Positions 15,317 to 24,292 of a stretch of DNA of 64,000 nucleotides are shown one piece after another. The stretch's first letter is position 1. Every line of letters begins with the position of its first letter. A model generated the notes under the pieces. That model made no database searches. It was not told the origin of the DNA and was given only the letters and a program-made list of their open reading frames with translations. Source of the stretch: Hymenobacter sp. H14-R3 (GTDB taxonomy: Bacteria > Bacteroidota > Bacteroidia > Cytophagales > Hymenobacteraceae); the NCBI RefSeq assembly GCF_030063445.1, contig NZ_JASITD010000027.1, positions 1-64,000 on the forward strand, written 5' to 3'. The position numbers were made by a program, and so were the translations under genes.

Positions 15317-17482
15317 TCACGCTGTGGTGAGGGTAATACATTGCAGAATGGGCGGCCCGCTGCCCGTGCTGGCAAGAGATAGCGTTATGCCATTGCCGCC
15401 GGTTGCCGAAATGATTGCTTGGCTCGCGTAGCTAGCAATATTACTCCCTGCTGTGTACGTATTCACGTTGGCAAGAATGAGCGGCCCGCTAGCATCTAGC
15501 CGCACGTCGAAAGTACGCGCACCCCGCAAAGGGCCGTAAGGTTCGCTAAACACCAGACCTAGCCGGTAATTTCCATTGGCTACTGGCAAATTAATGGAAA
15601 AATCACTGCCAGTATAGAACACTATATTGTACAACTCCGCATCTACCGTAGCTAGCGGCGGGTACCCAGCTCCGTTATAGTCGAAACGGGGCTGCGAAGC
15701 CGGTAGCGGCTGCCAGCTTTTGCCGTTCACGTCAATGTGGGTTTCTGCACCTGCGTAGAAGCGCAACACGTCCGGCAAGGCAAAAGCAACCGCATTAAAC
15801 AGCGTATCGGACGGGGCACGGCCATACCCTGGCCCCACTTGCCAGCCTAGCTGGCCGATTGGAGAACCGGCCGGGGCGGCTAAGCTAAACACATCGCCAG
15901 CCCGTTGCGCGGCCACGGCTGCGCTATAAGACGCGCCGCCGTTCGTGGTGTATCTAACATCAGCCGTTCGTATGTATTGCGGTGCGGTAGCCTTGTATAA
16001 TTGGCTGCCTAAGTCGCTGACCGGACTGGTGAAACTAGGCCACTTGCCGGCCGGCCCAGCTACGGAATCTGAACGCCTTACGGTTGTGCCGTCTGCTGCA
16101 ATCTGGCCCGGCAACGGGTCGGCCGAAATGCCATTAAGCAGAAAAGTCCCGCCGCCGGAGAACCGCACAAAGTCAGGCGCATCGTTATATAGTACGTTGG
16201 TATGTAGCACCAATGCGTTTGGTGGCGCAATATGCAGCACACTGCCAAACCGCCCGCCTACAAATTCGGTCGGGTTTTGGTCGCTCGGAAACTTGCACTG
16301 CATTGTCCCCGATTCCGCCGCGAAATTAAAAAAGCGGCCGGCCTGGTTGTACGAAATCGTTTTTCCATCTAGCCTAATTATGTAGTTATTTCCATTTACT
16401 ACCGTGCCCGTTGGCAGGGTAATGTTGCGCGCAAGTATGGCAGGCTGACGGTATATGTCAATAAAGGCGTACACGCCGCCGCCGCCCTTCGCGGTTAGCG
16501 CGTCGCCGGCATCTGCCAGACTTGCCCCCGTATAAATTACTGGTGCTAAGGCGTTTACAACCACGTTCTGGCGCACCAAAACGCCCGGCAATTGTACTGC
16601 GTTATCTACGTAATCTTTTCCGACTAGCAGCAGGTAATTAGTTGCATCCAGCGCCGGGCGCGGCTGGGGCTGCTGGCTCGAAACAGCGCGCAACACAAGA
16701 TACACCTGGCCTAGGTCCGAAACGAACGTAAGGCCATCCCGTGCCCCCTGCGCCCATTGCGGTGCGCCACCGATACTGCCCCCGCCCACCAGCTTAAAGC
16801 CGGCCGGATAGCCAGCCGGCGCGGCATTGGACACCTGAATATCGAGCCGCACCAGGTACACTGATTCGGTGTAGGTAACGAATTGCCCCTTCTTGTAGGC
16901 GCTGCCCTGCGTCCATTCCACCGCGCCGCCCGGGCCACCACCCTGCTCAAAGGCCGTAGTGGTATCGGTGGCCAGGTCGTAGTTTACCAGCACTGGCGGC
17001 TCCTGCATCAGCCAGCCGGTGGGCTCCAACCTATCGGTACTCAGGGCGCGGATGCGCAGCTCGTCCAGCAATCCATTACTTGCATCGACCCGGTTGAAGA
17101 CGATGTAGAGGCGCTGGGCTTTGAATCTGCCCCGCAGGGCGAGCAACTCGCTGGCCAGGATGTACTGCGAGGTAGCGTACTCTAACGTCACGGCCGTGCT
17201 CAGCCGCCAGGTATCGTCACCGATGGGCGAGCTGGGCGGGGGCAGCAGGCCACTACGCTGAGCCACGAACTGCTGGGTAGGCCCGTAGGTGTACTGTATC
17301 AGGTCATTGAGGTGATATTCAGTACCCTCGTCGTAGAATGGCACGTTGGGCGGGCCCTGGGCTACGAAGGTTTGGCGCGCATCCTCGGCAAAGTCCCGAA
17401 AGGAGGCCTCCGTAATGTTCTGAAACTCGTTGTCGGCGAAGCGTATGTTAGCGCGCTGGGCAAATTGCTGGGGGGTAAGCAC
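15317..17482 (-). CDS. Tail fibre / receptor-binding protein with malectin-like C-terminus, 721 aa
   Basis: The N-terminal part (MLTPQQFAQRANIRFADNE) is of the kind that attaches fibres to a baseplate. Two short modules around residues 190-280 share the pattern of carbohydrate-binding inserts (EWTQGSAYKKGQFVTYTESV; APQWAQGARDGLTFVSDLG). Beta-rich repeats follow. The last 120 residues resemble a malectin-like fold: a strand INLPVANGNYRLGLVFSEP, then GARTFDVRLDASGPLILANV. This suggests binding to host surface sugars. It is the largest virion gene here and has its own terminator. The GC content is lower than in neighbours (for example 16,300-16,500), a usual sign of exchange in fibre genes. Confidence 0.75.
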   Translation of the reverse strand: MLTPQQFAQRANIRFADNEFQNITEASFRDFAEDARQTFVAQGPPNVPFYDEGTEYHLNDLIQYTYGPTQQFVAQRSGLLPPPSSPIGDDTWRLSTAVTLEYATSQYILASELLALRGRFKAQRLYIVFNRVDASNGLLDELRIRALSTDRLEPTGWLMQEPPVLVNYDLATDTTTAFEQGGGPGGAVEWTQGSAYKKGQFVTYTESVYLVRLDIQVSNAAPAGYPAGFKLVGGGSIGGAPQWAQGARDGLTFVSDLGQVYLVLRAVSSQQPQPRPALDATNYLLLVGKDYVDNAVQLPGVLVRQNVVVNALAPVIYTGASLADAGDALTAKGGGGVYAFIDIYRQPAILARNITLPTGTVVNGNNYIIRLDGKTISYNQAGRFFNFAAESGTMQCKFPSDQNPTEFVGGRFGSVLHIAPPNALVLHTNVLYNDAPDFVRFSGGGTFLLNGISADPLPGQIAADGTTVRRSDSVAGPAGKWPSFTSPVSDLGSQLYKATAPQYIRTADVRYTTNGGASYSAAVAAQRAGDVFSLAAPAGSPIGQLGWQVGPGYGRAPSDTLFNAVAFALPDVLRFYAGAETHIDVNGKSWQPLPASQPRFDYNGAGYPPLATVDAELYNIVFYTGSDFSINLPVANGNYRLGLVFSEPYGPLRGARTFDVRLDASGPLILANVNTYTAGSNIASYASQAIISATGGNGITLSLASTGSGPPILQCITLTTA

Positions 17483-17494
17483 GGGGCGTAGAGG

Positions 17495-18151
17495 CTAAAT
17501 AATGGAGTAAGCCACGCGGAACCCCGAGCGCAGTACCACCGTGCGGCCGGCGGGCACAATGGCCAGGAGGTTGCCGCGGGCGTCGCGGATTTCAATGCTG
17601 CCGCCACTGCCACCCCCCAGCTCGATGCTGCCCACAAGGCCCACGCCGCTCACCAGCCAGGTGCCCAGGTAGGGCCGGGCCCGGCGCGGCGTTTCGCCCG
17701 AGAGGGTCCAGTCGTAGTTGTTGCGGGCAGCCTGGTCGCCCGAGTCGTAGGCGTCGCTCCAGGCCAGGGGCTGCTCGGGCGTGCCCAGCAGCTGCACCTG
17801 CCCGTTGTAGTCGCGGTAGAGCACCACGAGCTGCTGGCGCTCCAGGGCTTCGAGGCCCCGCGCCAGCTCGGCCGTGTGCCGGGCCAGCGTGCCCACCACC
17901 TTCTGGGTGTGGCTGTCGCCGTGGCGGCCCAGGGCTTTGGGGGTCTGCTTGTAGCGCACGGTGCCGCGGGTGCTCACCAGCTGGTACCAGAACGCGCCGG
18001 GCACCAGCTCAAGCTGGGCGATGGGCAAGTCACTGAGCGGATCGAAGTAGAGCAGGTCGGCCGCGCGGGCATACCAGAGCGCCTCCACCCCGCCCAGGTT
18101 GTCATCGGGCTCCTGCGCCAGGTTGCGGAAGTCGAAGGCGCTAGGCTGCAT
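17495..18151 (-). CDS. Phage virion-associated protein, 218 aa
   Basis: Starts MQPSAFDFRNLAQEPDDNLG at 18151. The frame stays open up to 18301, but that stretch is the out-of-frame reading of the tandem repeats, so I reject the longer start. The product contains WYARAADLLYFDPLSDLPIA and a C-terminal SGGSIEIRDARGNLLAIVPA, a short beta module. It lies 12 bases upstream of the fibre gene, which hints at a fibre adaptor or baseplate-like protein. No family recognised. Confidence 0.6.
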   Translation of the reverse strand: MQPSAFDFRNLAQEPDDNLGGVEALWYARAADLLYFDPLSDLPIAQLELVPGAFWYQLVSTRGTVRYKQTPKALGRHGDSHTQKVVGTLARHTAELARGLEALERQQLVVLYRDYNGQVQLLGTPEQPLAWSDAYDSGDQAARNNYDWTLSGETPRRARPYLGTWLVSGVGLVGSIELGGGSGGSIEIRDARGNLLAIVPAGRTVVLRSGFRVAYSII

Positions 18152-18953
18152 TATGAAAGAAGCGTGATTCAAAAAGCGGCAAGGGTAGTTTACTAAGTTC
18201 TTGACGCACAGCCTCAAAGGTGGCCTTATGGGACAAAACGCTTGTTTTTTGGGACAAAGCGCTTGTTTTTTGGGACAAAGCGCTTGTTTTTTGGGACACA
18301 TTCATAGAAAAATTCCCGGTTTTTGGGCCTTTTTCCTTGATTTTTTTTCGCGAAGGCAGTCCGCCATTGCGCTGCACGTTCTTGCGCAGGGTCTCGTAAG
18401 CGATGTCCTCCTCGCAGATATCGTAGAAGGCCATGTAGGAGCGGATGGCATCTTTGATGGTGGCTCGGCGCTCGCGGTGCTGACGCACCCACCAGTAGAG
18501 CTCCTTCTTGAAGATTTCGTCAACGAGTTGGTTGAATTCGAAAATGGCGTAGGGCGTCAGGTGATTCTGCGCCAGCTCGTAGTAGGAGAAGTTGTAGTTG
18601 CGCAAATCGACGCCTAGCATGGCCGTGCACTCCTCGTTGCTACCCTCGTGGCGCGCGCTTTTAACCGACTTGCGTAGCAGCCAGCTTAGGGGCAGGCCGA
18701 ACTGCTTGTTGGCGCTGCTCAGCACGAAGTCCTCCAGCTTAAGCGGGTCGGTCTCCAGGCGCTTAAGTTCGAGGTGCACCTCCAGATATTTGAGCAGGTA
18801 GGGCTTGATAGGGAAGTCGATTCGTTTCACGGGCGCGGGGAGCTTAGGATGCTCAAACCTAGCGGCAGTACCCAGCAGGGGAAAGGACGGGGAAGGTGAT
18901 GAAAGCAGCGAAGTAGAAGGGGTAGGGGTTAGGGCGGGGTATGTCTTCAGCAT
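18141..18953 (-). CDS. Phage protein with SQKTSAL repeats, possible replication protein, 270 aa
   Basis: After a Ser/Pro-rich N-terminus comes a helical region (YLLKYLEVHLELKRLETDPL, LPLSWLLRKSVKSARHEG) and a basic segment (RKKIKEKGPKTGNFSMNV). Near the C-terminus three heptads read SQKTSAL, SQKTSAL and SQKTSVL, encoded by the 21-bp tandem repeats at 18230-18300. An initiator whose own gene contains its binding sites, as in lambda O, would look like this, but I see no defined DNA-binding domain. The 3' end overlaps the next gene by 11 bases. Neighbouring primase and origin-like DNA support a replication link. Confidence 0.55.
   Translation of the reverse strand: MLKTYPALTPTPSTSLLSSPSPSFPLLGTAARFEHPKLPAPVKRIDFPIKPYLLKYLEVHLELKRLETDPLKLEDFVLSSANKQFGLPLSWLLRKSVKSARHEGSNEECTAMLGVDLRNYNFSYYELAQNHLTPYAIFEFNQLVDEIFKKELYWWVRQHRERRATIKDAIRSYMAFYDICEEDIAYETLRKNVQRNGGLPSRKKIKEKGPKTGNFSMNVSQKTSALSQKTSALSQKTSVLSHKATFEAVRQELSKLPLPLFESRFFHNAA
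18230..18300. repeat. 21-bp tandem repeats (candidate iterons)
   Basis: Three full units at 18230-18250, 18251-18271 and 18272-18292 and a partial fourth from 18293. Each unit begins GGGACAAAGCGCTTG and ends in a T6 tract; units 2 and 3 are identical, unit 1 has A for G at one position. The core AAGCGCTT is palindromic. The exact 21-bp period keeps the host gene in frame. Confidence 0.85.
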
Positions 18954-18999
18954 GCAGAAAAGGGCAGGGTAAAAAGTCTATTAATCAGTCAGCTAAGCA

Positions 19000-19450
19000 G
19001 GGTAGTAAAGCTAATCTATAAAATAGACATTATCGTTCAGAATGCTGGGCATATTTGTCCAGTAAAATAGCACTCTGGGATAGCGGGAGCGTGTTTTTCG
19101 ATTAGATAGCAGTGGTCCGGAATCGCGCCGATTCGGGGGGCGTGCGTTGGGAGTGGTCAGCAGTCCCAGCCAGATTTTAGCGGCAGCTCTGTGGAAACAC
19201 CTTTCCCTTTTCCCATGCTAGCATATACACCATGCTGACAATCAAATCAATACCTCTTAGGGAGTAGGGGAGAAGCGGGGAAAAAGGGGGAAACGGAGGG
19301 ATTCTTTGGGCCATTTCCCCCCCCCTTATTTGGGGCGTTTCCCCAACTTTCCCCCTCTTTCCCCTTTTTTCCCCGGTACTTTACCGATGTTATAAAATAT
19401 AAAACAATTGTTTACAGTGTGTTATAAAAAATGAAATTTGTATTAGGGGA
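19000..19450. other. Origin-like non-coding region
   Basis: The 614-base gap between 18954 and 19567 has no convincing gene. From 19255 to 19375 it is built of GGGGAAA-type runs on one strand followed by TTTCCCC-type runs, so the two halves form an imperfect inverted repeat of purine and pyrimidine tracts. From 19381 to 19445 follows an AT-rich stretch with two copies of TGTTATAAAA (19388, 19420). A G/C-tract block beside an AT-rich block next to a primase gene is how many replication origins look. The 19000-19250 part shows nothing definite. Confidence 0.45.
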
Positions 19451-19513
19451 AAGAGGAAAGAAATTATTTTATCTACTTAGTTGGCTGAAGAGGTCGGTGC
19501 GGCTGAGCACGAA

Positions 19514-19536
19514 AAAAGGCGCACTAGGCGCCTTTT
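19514..19536 (-). terminator. Intrinsic terminator after primase
   Basis: AAAAGGCGC and GCGCCTTTT with loop ACTAG... form a stem followed by a T/A-rich run on the minus strand, just downstream of the primase stop at 19568. Confidence 0.8.
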
Positions 19537-19567
19537 GACTTTTATTACTATTTCCTCCTTTCCCTGG

Positions 19568-22500
19568 CTAGAACGGTGTCTTCAGCCGGAAGCGCTGGGC
19601 GTCGCTGCTAAACTCCAGCTCGTGCACGGTGCCCACCTCCACATACTGGCGCAGGTGGGCGCGGAAAGCCGGCTCCGACAGGCCTGGCTCCTTATCCTCA
19701 TTGAACTGGCGCAGGGCGGCCGACACGGCCAGTGTGGTCTCGCTGGCCTGCGCGTCGAGCCAGGCGTGCACCAGCTGCTCGGCATCGTCGCCCAGGCGCA
19801 CCTTGTGGGCGATGCGCCGGCTGGCGTCGTCTTCGGCAATCATCTCATCGAGCTTCTCGGTGGTGGATAGCTCCACGCCGTCCTCGCGCATGCGGTCGTA
19901 GTTGAAGACCATCGCGCTGGTGGCGTTGGGCTCGTCCTTGAACCGCACACCCTTGGTGCGGTCTTCCAGGAAGAAGCGGCTCTTGGTGAGGTAGCTGCGG
20001 ATAGTAGCGGCCGAGAGCGGCTCCACGCCCTGCCGGGCGGCTGCCTGCAGGTAAAGCGGGTGTACCTGCCGGATGCGCAGGAAGAGCTTGGTGATGCCGT
20101 CGTCTTCCTTCCAGAGCTTAAAGTGGCGGCCCTCAAAAATGTCGCGGCCAATCATCGACGAGAGCACCATGAAATACTGCTCCACATCGTCGCTGGTGTG
20201 CTGAATCTGAATGACTTCCTGGATGCGCTCCATCAGCTTGCCGAACAGGTCGTCGAGCGCGAAGGGTAGCTTCAGGCCCGCCTCGCTCAGAATCTCGGTG
20301 GTGCAGTAGAGGGTGGCGGCGTTCTGCACGGTGCGGTCCTCGGGGTCTTCGATGCCCAGCTGCTCCTGGCAGTAGAGCCGGATGCGCCGGGTCACGTCGG
20401 GCTCCCGGCGACGGTAGGTACCCATCACGTCGCGGTACTTCAGCACCTCCTTGGTTACGTGCACCGTAGCCCCACTTTCCTGAAAAGTACGAAGTTCTTC
20501 GTAGGAAGTGCGGTCGTTGTGGCGCTTCATTTCTTCCGAGAATTCTAACACTACACTCCTCGAAAGCAGCGCTGGGTCTTTTGTAGGCAGGTCTTGGCCA
20601 CACACTACGGCCGACGATAATGGCCGCAGGCTCTTGGTTTCGTTGCCGCCAGTAGCCCGGCCCATCAGCTTGCCGGTGCCGTTGGCAATACCCTTGAGCA
20701 GCTCGATGGTAGGCATGGGCAGGTAGTTCTTGTACTCGTCGAGCATCATGAGCGAGTTACGGGCCGTGCTCATGTAGCGCTGGATACCGGTGGCGGTGGC
20801 CCCGCCGGCCAGGCGCACGGCCGTTTCCTCCGAAAACTGGCCGAAGCACGATATCAGCGCCTCGGCTGCCTTGCTCTTACCCGAGCCCCGCAGGCCGTAC
20901 ATGTGCAGCAGGGGGAAGTAGTTGCCGTTGGCCTTGTAGAGGATATCGCGGAACACCGCGGCCAGGTAAAAGCTAATCATCACCATGCTGTTGCTGCCGT
21001 AGGCCTTGGCCAGCAGCGTGCTCCAGTCCTCGAAGCTGATGGCCGCGACCTTAGTAGGCAGCCGGAAGCGGCGCTCGTTTTCGTAGTTGTCGTCGTCGTC
21101 GTCGGTCAGTTTGAGGGTGCTGGCGAAGGGTAGGAAGTAGTGCGCCTGGTGCGTTATCTCGCCCTGCTCTACCAGCGCCTCCAGTTTTTCCAGGTCGCCG
21201 ACCTTCTTGGCCAGCTTCTCTACCGAGTGCAGCACGTGCACGTCTTCGCCCACGCCCACGTGCGCCTCACTGCGCAGCTCGGCCAGCTCCTCCATCGTGG
21301 CCACCGCGCGCTCGAGGCGAACGATGCCGTAGCGGTCGGCCGGGAAGAAGCGGTCCTTATAGAGCAGGCCGTTGGCGAAAGTGGTAAAGTCGCCGTTGGG
21401 GTTGTAGAGCATCGTGCGGGGCTGCACGGCCTCGGCCACCCCGTTGAAGAGCTTAATCTTCAGCATGTTCAATTGCTCGTCGTTGCCCTCGAATATGAAA
21501 TTGCCCAACCTGGCTACGCATTTTTTGAACGTGGCCACGCTGGTAAAGTCGTCGGTGGTAACGGCCATCGTACGCGACGTGCCGAACATGTTGGTGAAGT
21601 GGCAGACGTACTTCGGCTCGTTGGAGCTGAGCACGAAGTATTGAATGTTGAAGGTGAAGTTGCAAATCCGCACCTCCAGGTTCTTGGCAAAGCAGTAGAA
21701 GCAGCCGTTTTTCTCGAAAAAACCAAAGTCGAAGTAGTCGGCCCGGTTGTCGCCCAGGTTGTCGAGGGCCTTCTTATCCAGCCCGTCATTGCCCCGCTTG
21801 GTCAGTTTGTAGCTGCGCTTAAAGTCGGGCCAGCGCTCGGCGACGTCGCCGTAGTACACCTGGCGTAGGGTGTCGTTCTCGATTAGCTCCAGCACCTCGC
21901 CCAGGCGGCCAATGGCGCCGGCTTTGTCGTGGCCACCGAGGCTGGCATCCTTCTCGCATTCGTCGAGCAGCACGCCGGTGATGTAGGGGGCGGTTTTGCG
22001 CTGCCAGGCCTCCAGCTCCTCCTGGGTCTTCACCTTGCGCTTCAGCATGTCGTCGGGGTCGAGGCCCGGCTCCGGCAGCAGCACATCCACGCGGAAGCCC
22101 GCGGCTATCAGGTGCTGGGCGTTTTTGTGCAGGGCCTTCATGCCGGCCGGGTCGTTGTCGGGCACCACCACCACGTGCTCGGTGTAGCGCTTCAATAGCT
22201 TGATTTGGTGGTCGGTGAGGGCCGTGCCGCAGGGGGCCACGGCGTTGGCCAGGCCCCACTGGTGAAACTGCATCACGTCGATGTTGCCCTCCATCAGGTA
22301 AGCCACCTTGGTTTTGCGGATGGCATCGGCTGCCAGGTCGAGGCCGTAGAGGTGGTCGCCCTTCACCCAGACCGTGTCGGGGCTGTTGACGTACTTCCCA
22401 GGCTTGTAGGCGGCATCCGGCGCGGGCTCCGTTATCAGCCTGCCAGTGAAGGCGATAACGCGACCCCGCACGTCGCGGATGGGGAACATAATCCGGTCCT

Positions 22501-23098
22501 GGAAGAAGTCGTAGTACTTCGGCTCCTGGCCCTCCTGCTCTACCTGCCGCACCAGGCCAGCGCGCACCAGCACCTCGGCCGAGTAGCCGTTTTTGATGGC
22601 ATCCTGGTAGAAGCCGTCTTTGCGCTGCTCGGCGTGGCCCAGCTGGAAGGCCTGCTGCACGGGCTGTTTCAGCTTGCGGGTTTCGGCCCAGCGCTCGGGC
22701 AGGGGTGTGCCAGCGAAGTAGCTCAGGGCATACTGGAGCGCAATCAGCACGGCTTCACGCTGGCGCTGCTCCTCCTCGGCCTTGGCCGCGGCTTCGGGCG
22801 TTAGCTGCTCGAAGTCCAGCACGATGCTGTGGGCGGCCGCAATTTCCTTCACGGCTTCGATGAAGGTCAGGTTCTGGTGCTTCATCACGAAGCCGATGCC
22901 GTCGCCGGCAGCGCCGCACCCGAAGCACTTAAAAATCTGCTTGCCAGGGCTTACGGAAAACGATGGCGTGTTTTCGTTGTGGAAGGGGCAGCAGGCTTCG
23001 TGCTTGTGGCCCCGAGATTTCAGCTTAACGTAGGGCTCAACGACGGTGAGGATATCGAGCTGGCGTACTTGGTCAATCGTTGAATCGGATAGTAGCAT
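19568..23098 (-). CDS. DnaG-type primase fused to AAA/SF3-like helicase, 1176 aa
   Basis: A CHC2 zinc finger opens the protein (CCPFHNENTPSF with Cys37 and His40; KCFGCGAAGD with Cys58 and Cys61). A Toprim catalytic core follows at about 255-320 (AYLMEGNIDVMQFHQWG, then VVVVPDNDPAGMKAL with the acidic pair). The C-terminal part has a Walker A (GLRGSGKSK near residue 736) and a Walker B (SLMMLDEYKNYL near 784). It should prime and unwind DNA at the phage fork, as T7 gp4 does, although the helicase here is not RecA-like in appearance. It is far longer than bacterial DnaG (about 600-650 aa). The middle 400 residues have no assigned role. Terminator downstream. Confidence 0.9.
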   Translation of the reverse strand: MLLSDSTIDQVRQLDILTVVEPYVKLKSRGHKHEACCPFHNENTPSFSVSPGKQIFKCFGCGAAGDGIGFVMKHQNLTFIEAVKEIAAAHSIVLDFEQLTPEAAAKAEEEQRQREAVLIALQYALSYFAGTPLPERWAETRKLKQPVQQAFQLGHAEQRKDGFYQDAIKNGYSAEVLVRAGLVRQVEQEGQEPKYYDFFQDRIMFPIRDVRGRVIAFTGRLITEPAPDAAYKPGKYVNSPDTVWVKGDHLYGLDLAADAIRKTKVAYLMEGNIDVMQFHQWGLANAVAPCGTALTDHQIKLLKRYTEHVVVVPDNDPAGMKALHKNAQHLIAAGFRVDVLLPEPGLDPDDMLKRKVKTQEELEAWQRKTAPYITGVLLDECEKDASLGGHDKAGAIGRLGEVLELIENDTLRQVYYGDVAERWPDFKRSYKLTKRGNDGLDKKALDNLGDNRADYFDFGFFEKNGCFYCFAKNLEVRICNFTFNIQYFVLSSNEPKYVCHFTNMFGTSRTMAVTTDDFTSVATFKKCVARLGNFIFEGNDEQLNMLKIKLFNGVAEAVQPRTMLYNPNGDFTTFANGLLYKDRFFPADRYGIVRLERAVATMEELAELRSEAHVGVGEDVHVLHSVEKLAKKVGDLEKLEALVEQGEITHQAHYFLPFASTLKLTDDDDDNYENERRFRLPTKVAAISFEDWSTLLAKAYGSNSMVMISFYLAAVFRDILYKANGNYFPLLHMYGLRGSGKSKAAEALISCFGQFSEETAVRLAGGATATGIQRYMSTARNSLMMLDEYKNYLPMPTIELLKGIANGTGKLMGRATGGNETKSLRPLSSAVVCGQDLPTKDPALLSRSVVLEFSEEMKRHNDRTSYEELRTFQESGATVHVTKEVLKYRDVMGTYRRREPDVTRRIRLYCQEQLGIEDPEDRTVQNAATLYCTTEILSEAGLKLPFALDDLFGKLMERIQEVIQIQHTSDDVEQYFMVLSSMIGRDIFEGRHFKLWKEDDGITKLFLRIRQVHPLYLQAAARQGVEPLSAATIRSYLTKSRFFLEDRTKGVRFKDEPNATSAMVFNYDRMREDGVELSTTEKLDEMIAEDDASRRIAHKVRLGDDAEQLVHAWLDAQASETTLAVSAALRQFNEDKEPGLSEPAFRAHLRQYVEVGTVHELEFSSDAQRFRLKTPF

Positions 23099-23157
23099 GA
23101 GGTCGGTGGGGTAGCAGAAATTAGGAGCGCGTTTGCCTATGGAGCTATGCAGTGAGG

Positions 23158-23346
23158 CTACTCTCCGTATTCAGCCTTTAAAAGGGCCAGCGCTTTTTGA
23201 GGGCTCCCAATGATGTATTCAATCGCTTGAACGAAGGCTTCAGAATCGGCCTGGGTGCCTCCAATGCCAGTATTTAAGATTTTCTTGCCGTCAGCTTTGA
23301 CTTTGACTTCTATGCAGACAACGTCGGTATTTTGTGAGGTAGCCAT
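23158..23346 (-). CDS. Small early phage protein, 62 aa
   Basis: MATSQNTDVVCIEVKVKADG followed by a helical C-terminus (AFVQAIEYIIGSPQKALALL). Soluble, no cysteines except one. It lies in the early operon 12 bases downstream of the HNH gene. Family unknown. Confidence 0.55.
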   Translation of the reverse strand: MATSQNTDVVCIEVKVKADGKKILNTGIGGTQADSEAFVQAIEYIIGSPQKALALLKAEYGE

Positions 23347-23358
23347 TGAAATTGGTCG

Positions 23359-23766
23359 TTAGAATTGGATGGGATATTGTCTTTTGCGCCAACTGTAGCG
23401 TCGGCTTTGGGCGCGTTGGCGAGCGGTGGCCGGGCGGTCATGATTGAGGTGGCAGCGCTGGCAGAGGGCAGCCAGATTGGTGTCGCTGTGGTCAATCAAA
23501 CGGTGGTCCAGGTGTGCCACTGTGAGCACTATTTGGTAAGGATTCGGCTTCTTCTTCAACACCTTAGCTAGTGCTGCTTCATCGGCCGGGGCGATGTAGT
23601 TGCCTTCCCAATCAGCGATGGTATAAAACTGGCCGCTCGGCACCCGCCATCCCTCCAGGCGGTCGGCTACCCCGCAGAACTTGCAGCAGTGGCCATCGCG
23701 CTTGAGGATGCGGGGCCGGATTTCACTGAGCCAGTTCTGCGGGTAGTTGCGGTAGTCAATTGGCAT
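23359..23766 (-). CDS. HNH endonuclease, 135 aa
   Basis: A Cys pair (HCCKFCGVAD) and a second pair (LCQRCHLNHD) hold the structural zinc, and the catalytic HNH part reads LTVAHLDHRLIDHSDTNLAA followed by CHLNHDR. A basic tail ends the protein. Many phages carry such nucleases for packaging or as free-standing homing-type enzymes; here the gene is far from the terminase, among early genes, so an early or selfish role is more likely. It overlaps its upstream neighbour by one base. Confidence 0.85.
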   Translation of the reverse strand: MPIDYRNYPQNWLSEIRPRILKRDGHCCKFCGVADRLEGWRVPSGQFYTIADWEGNYIAPADEAALAKVLKKKPNPYQIVLTVAHLDHRLIDHSDTNLAALCQRCHLNHDRPATARQRAQSRRYSWRKRQYPIQF

Positions 23767-24281
23767 TACTCTTCCTCGTCATCTCCATAACCAGCAGTTA
23801 CATAGCCACTGCCGCCGCATTCGTCGCAGGTGCCAGAGTCACTACCATAGGACTCCCCACCATATCCACCACAAACCGGGCAGTAGACTTCGCCGTCGTC
23901 ATCCTCCTCGTCGTAGTCGAGGCGAGCTTCTTCACCGGCTTCCTGCCCCGCCAGTACATCCTCATCGCTCATGCCGTGAGAGTTGCCTTGGCCTGTGCAT
24001 TCTGGGCAACACCGCATCGGCATATCGGGCATCCATTTCGCCGCAGGCGTGTAGCCAATGCCTTCAGGCACTGCTACTTCAGGATTGAATCGGCGAAGCA
24101 GCGTCTGGCCATCCCCTACTACTTCGCAAGCCTTGGCGTACAAATCCAGCGTAGCCTGGTCAGTAGCTGCGTCATAAGGTTTATGACGGGAAATGTTTGT
24201 CGAGATATCAGCTAGGTGAGCAGTCAGGTGGCTGAGCTTGGTCAGCACATCCAGTAGGTCTTCTTGTTGGCGCGTAGTCAT
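23766..24281 (-). CDS. Zinc-ribbon protein with DnaJ-like CxxC motifs, 171 aa
   Basis: Start at ATG 24281 (MTTRQQEDLLDVLTKLSHLT). A helical N-terminal half precedes three Cys pairs: CCPECTGQG, YCPVCGGYGG and TCDECGGSGYV. The CxxCxGxG style is that of DnaJ zinc domains, without a J domain. An acidic stretch (EEARLDYDEEDDDGE) lies between. It may bind unfolded protein or nucleic acid; phage role unknown. It overlaps the HNH gene by one base. Confidence 0.65.
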   Translation of the reverse strand: MTTRQQEDLLDVLTKLSHLTAHLADISTNISRHKPYDAATDQATLDLYAKACEVVGDGQTLLRRFNPEVAVPEGIGYTPAAKWMPDMPMRCCPECTGQGNSHGMSDEDVLAGQEAGEEARLDYDEEDDDGEVYCPVCGGYGGESYGSDSGTCDECGGSGYVTAGYGDDEEE

Positions 24282-24292
24282 AGTGTTGATTA

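Noticed and set aside
18230-18300. CRISPR array
   Set aside because: The units are directly contiguous without spacers and lie in a coding frame.
18152-18301. N-terminal extension of the 218-aa gene with CPKKQAL repeats
   Set aside because: It is the other-frame reading of the 21-bp repeats that belong to the upstream gene; the ATG at 18151 gives a normal start.
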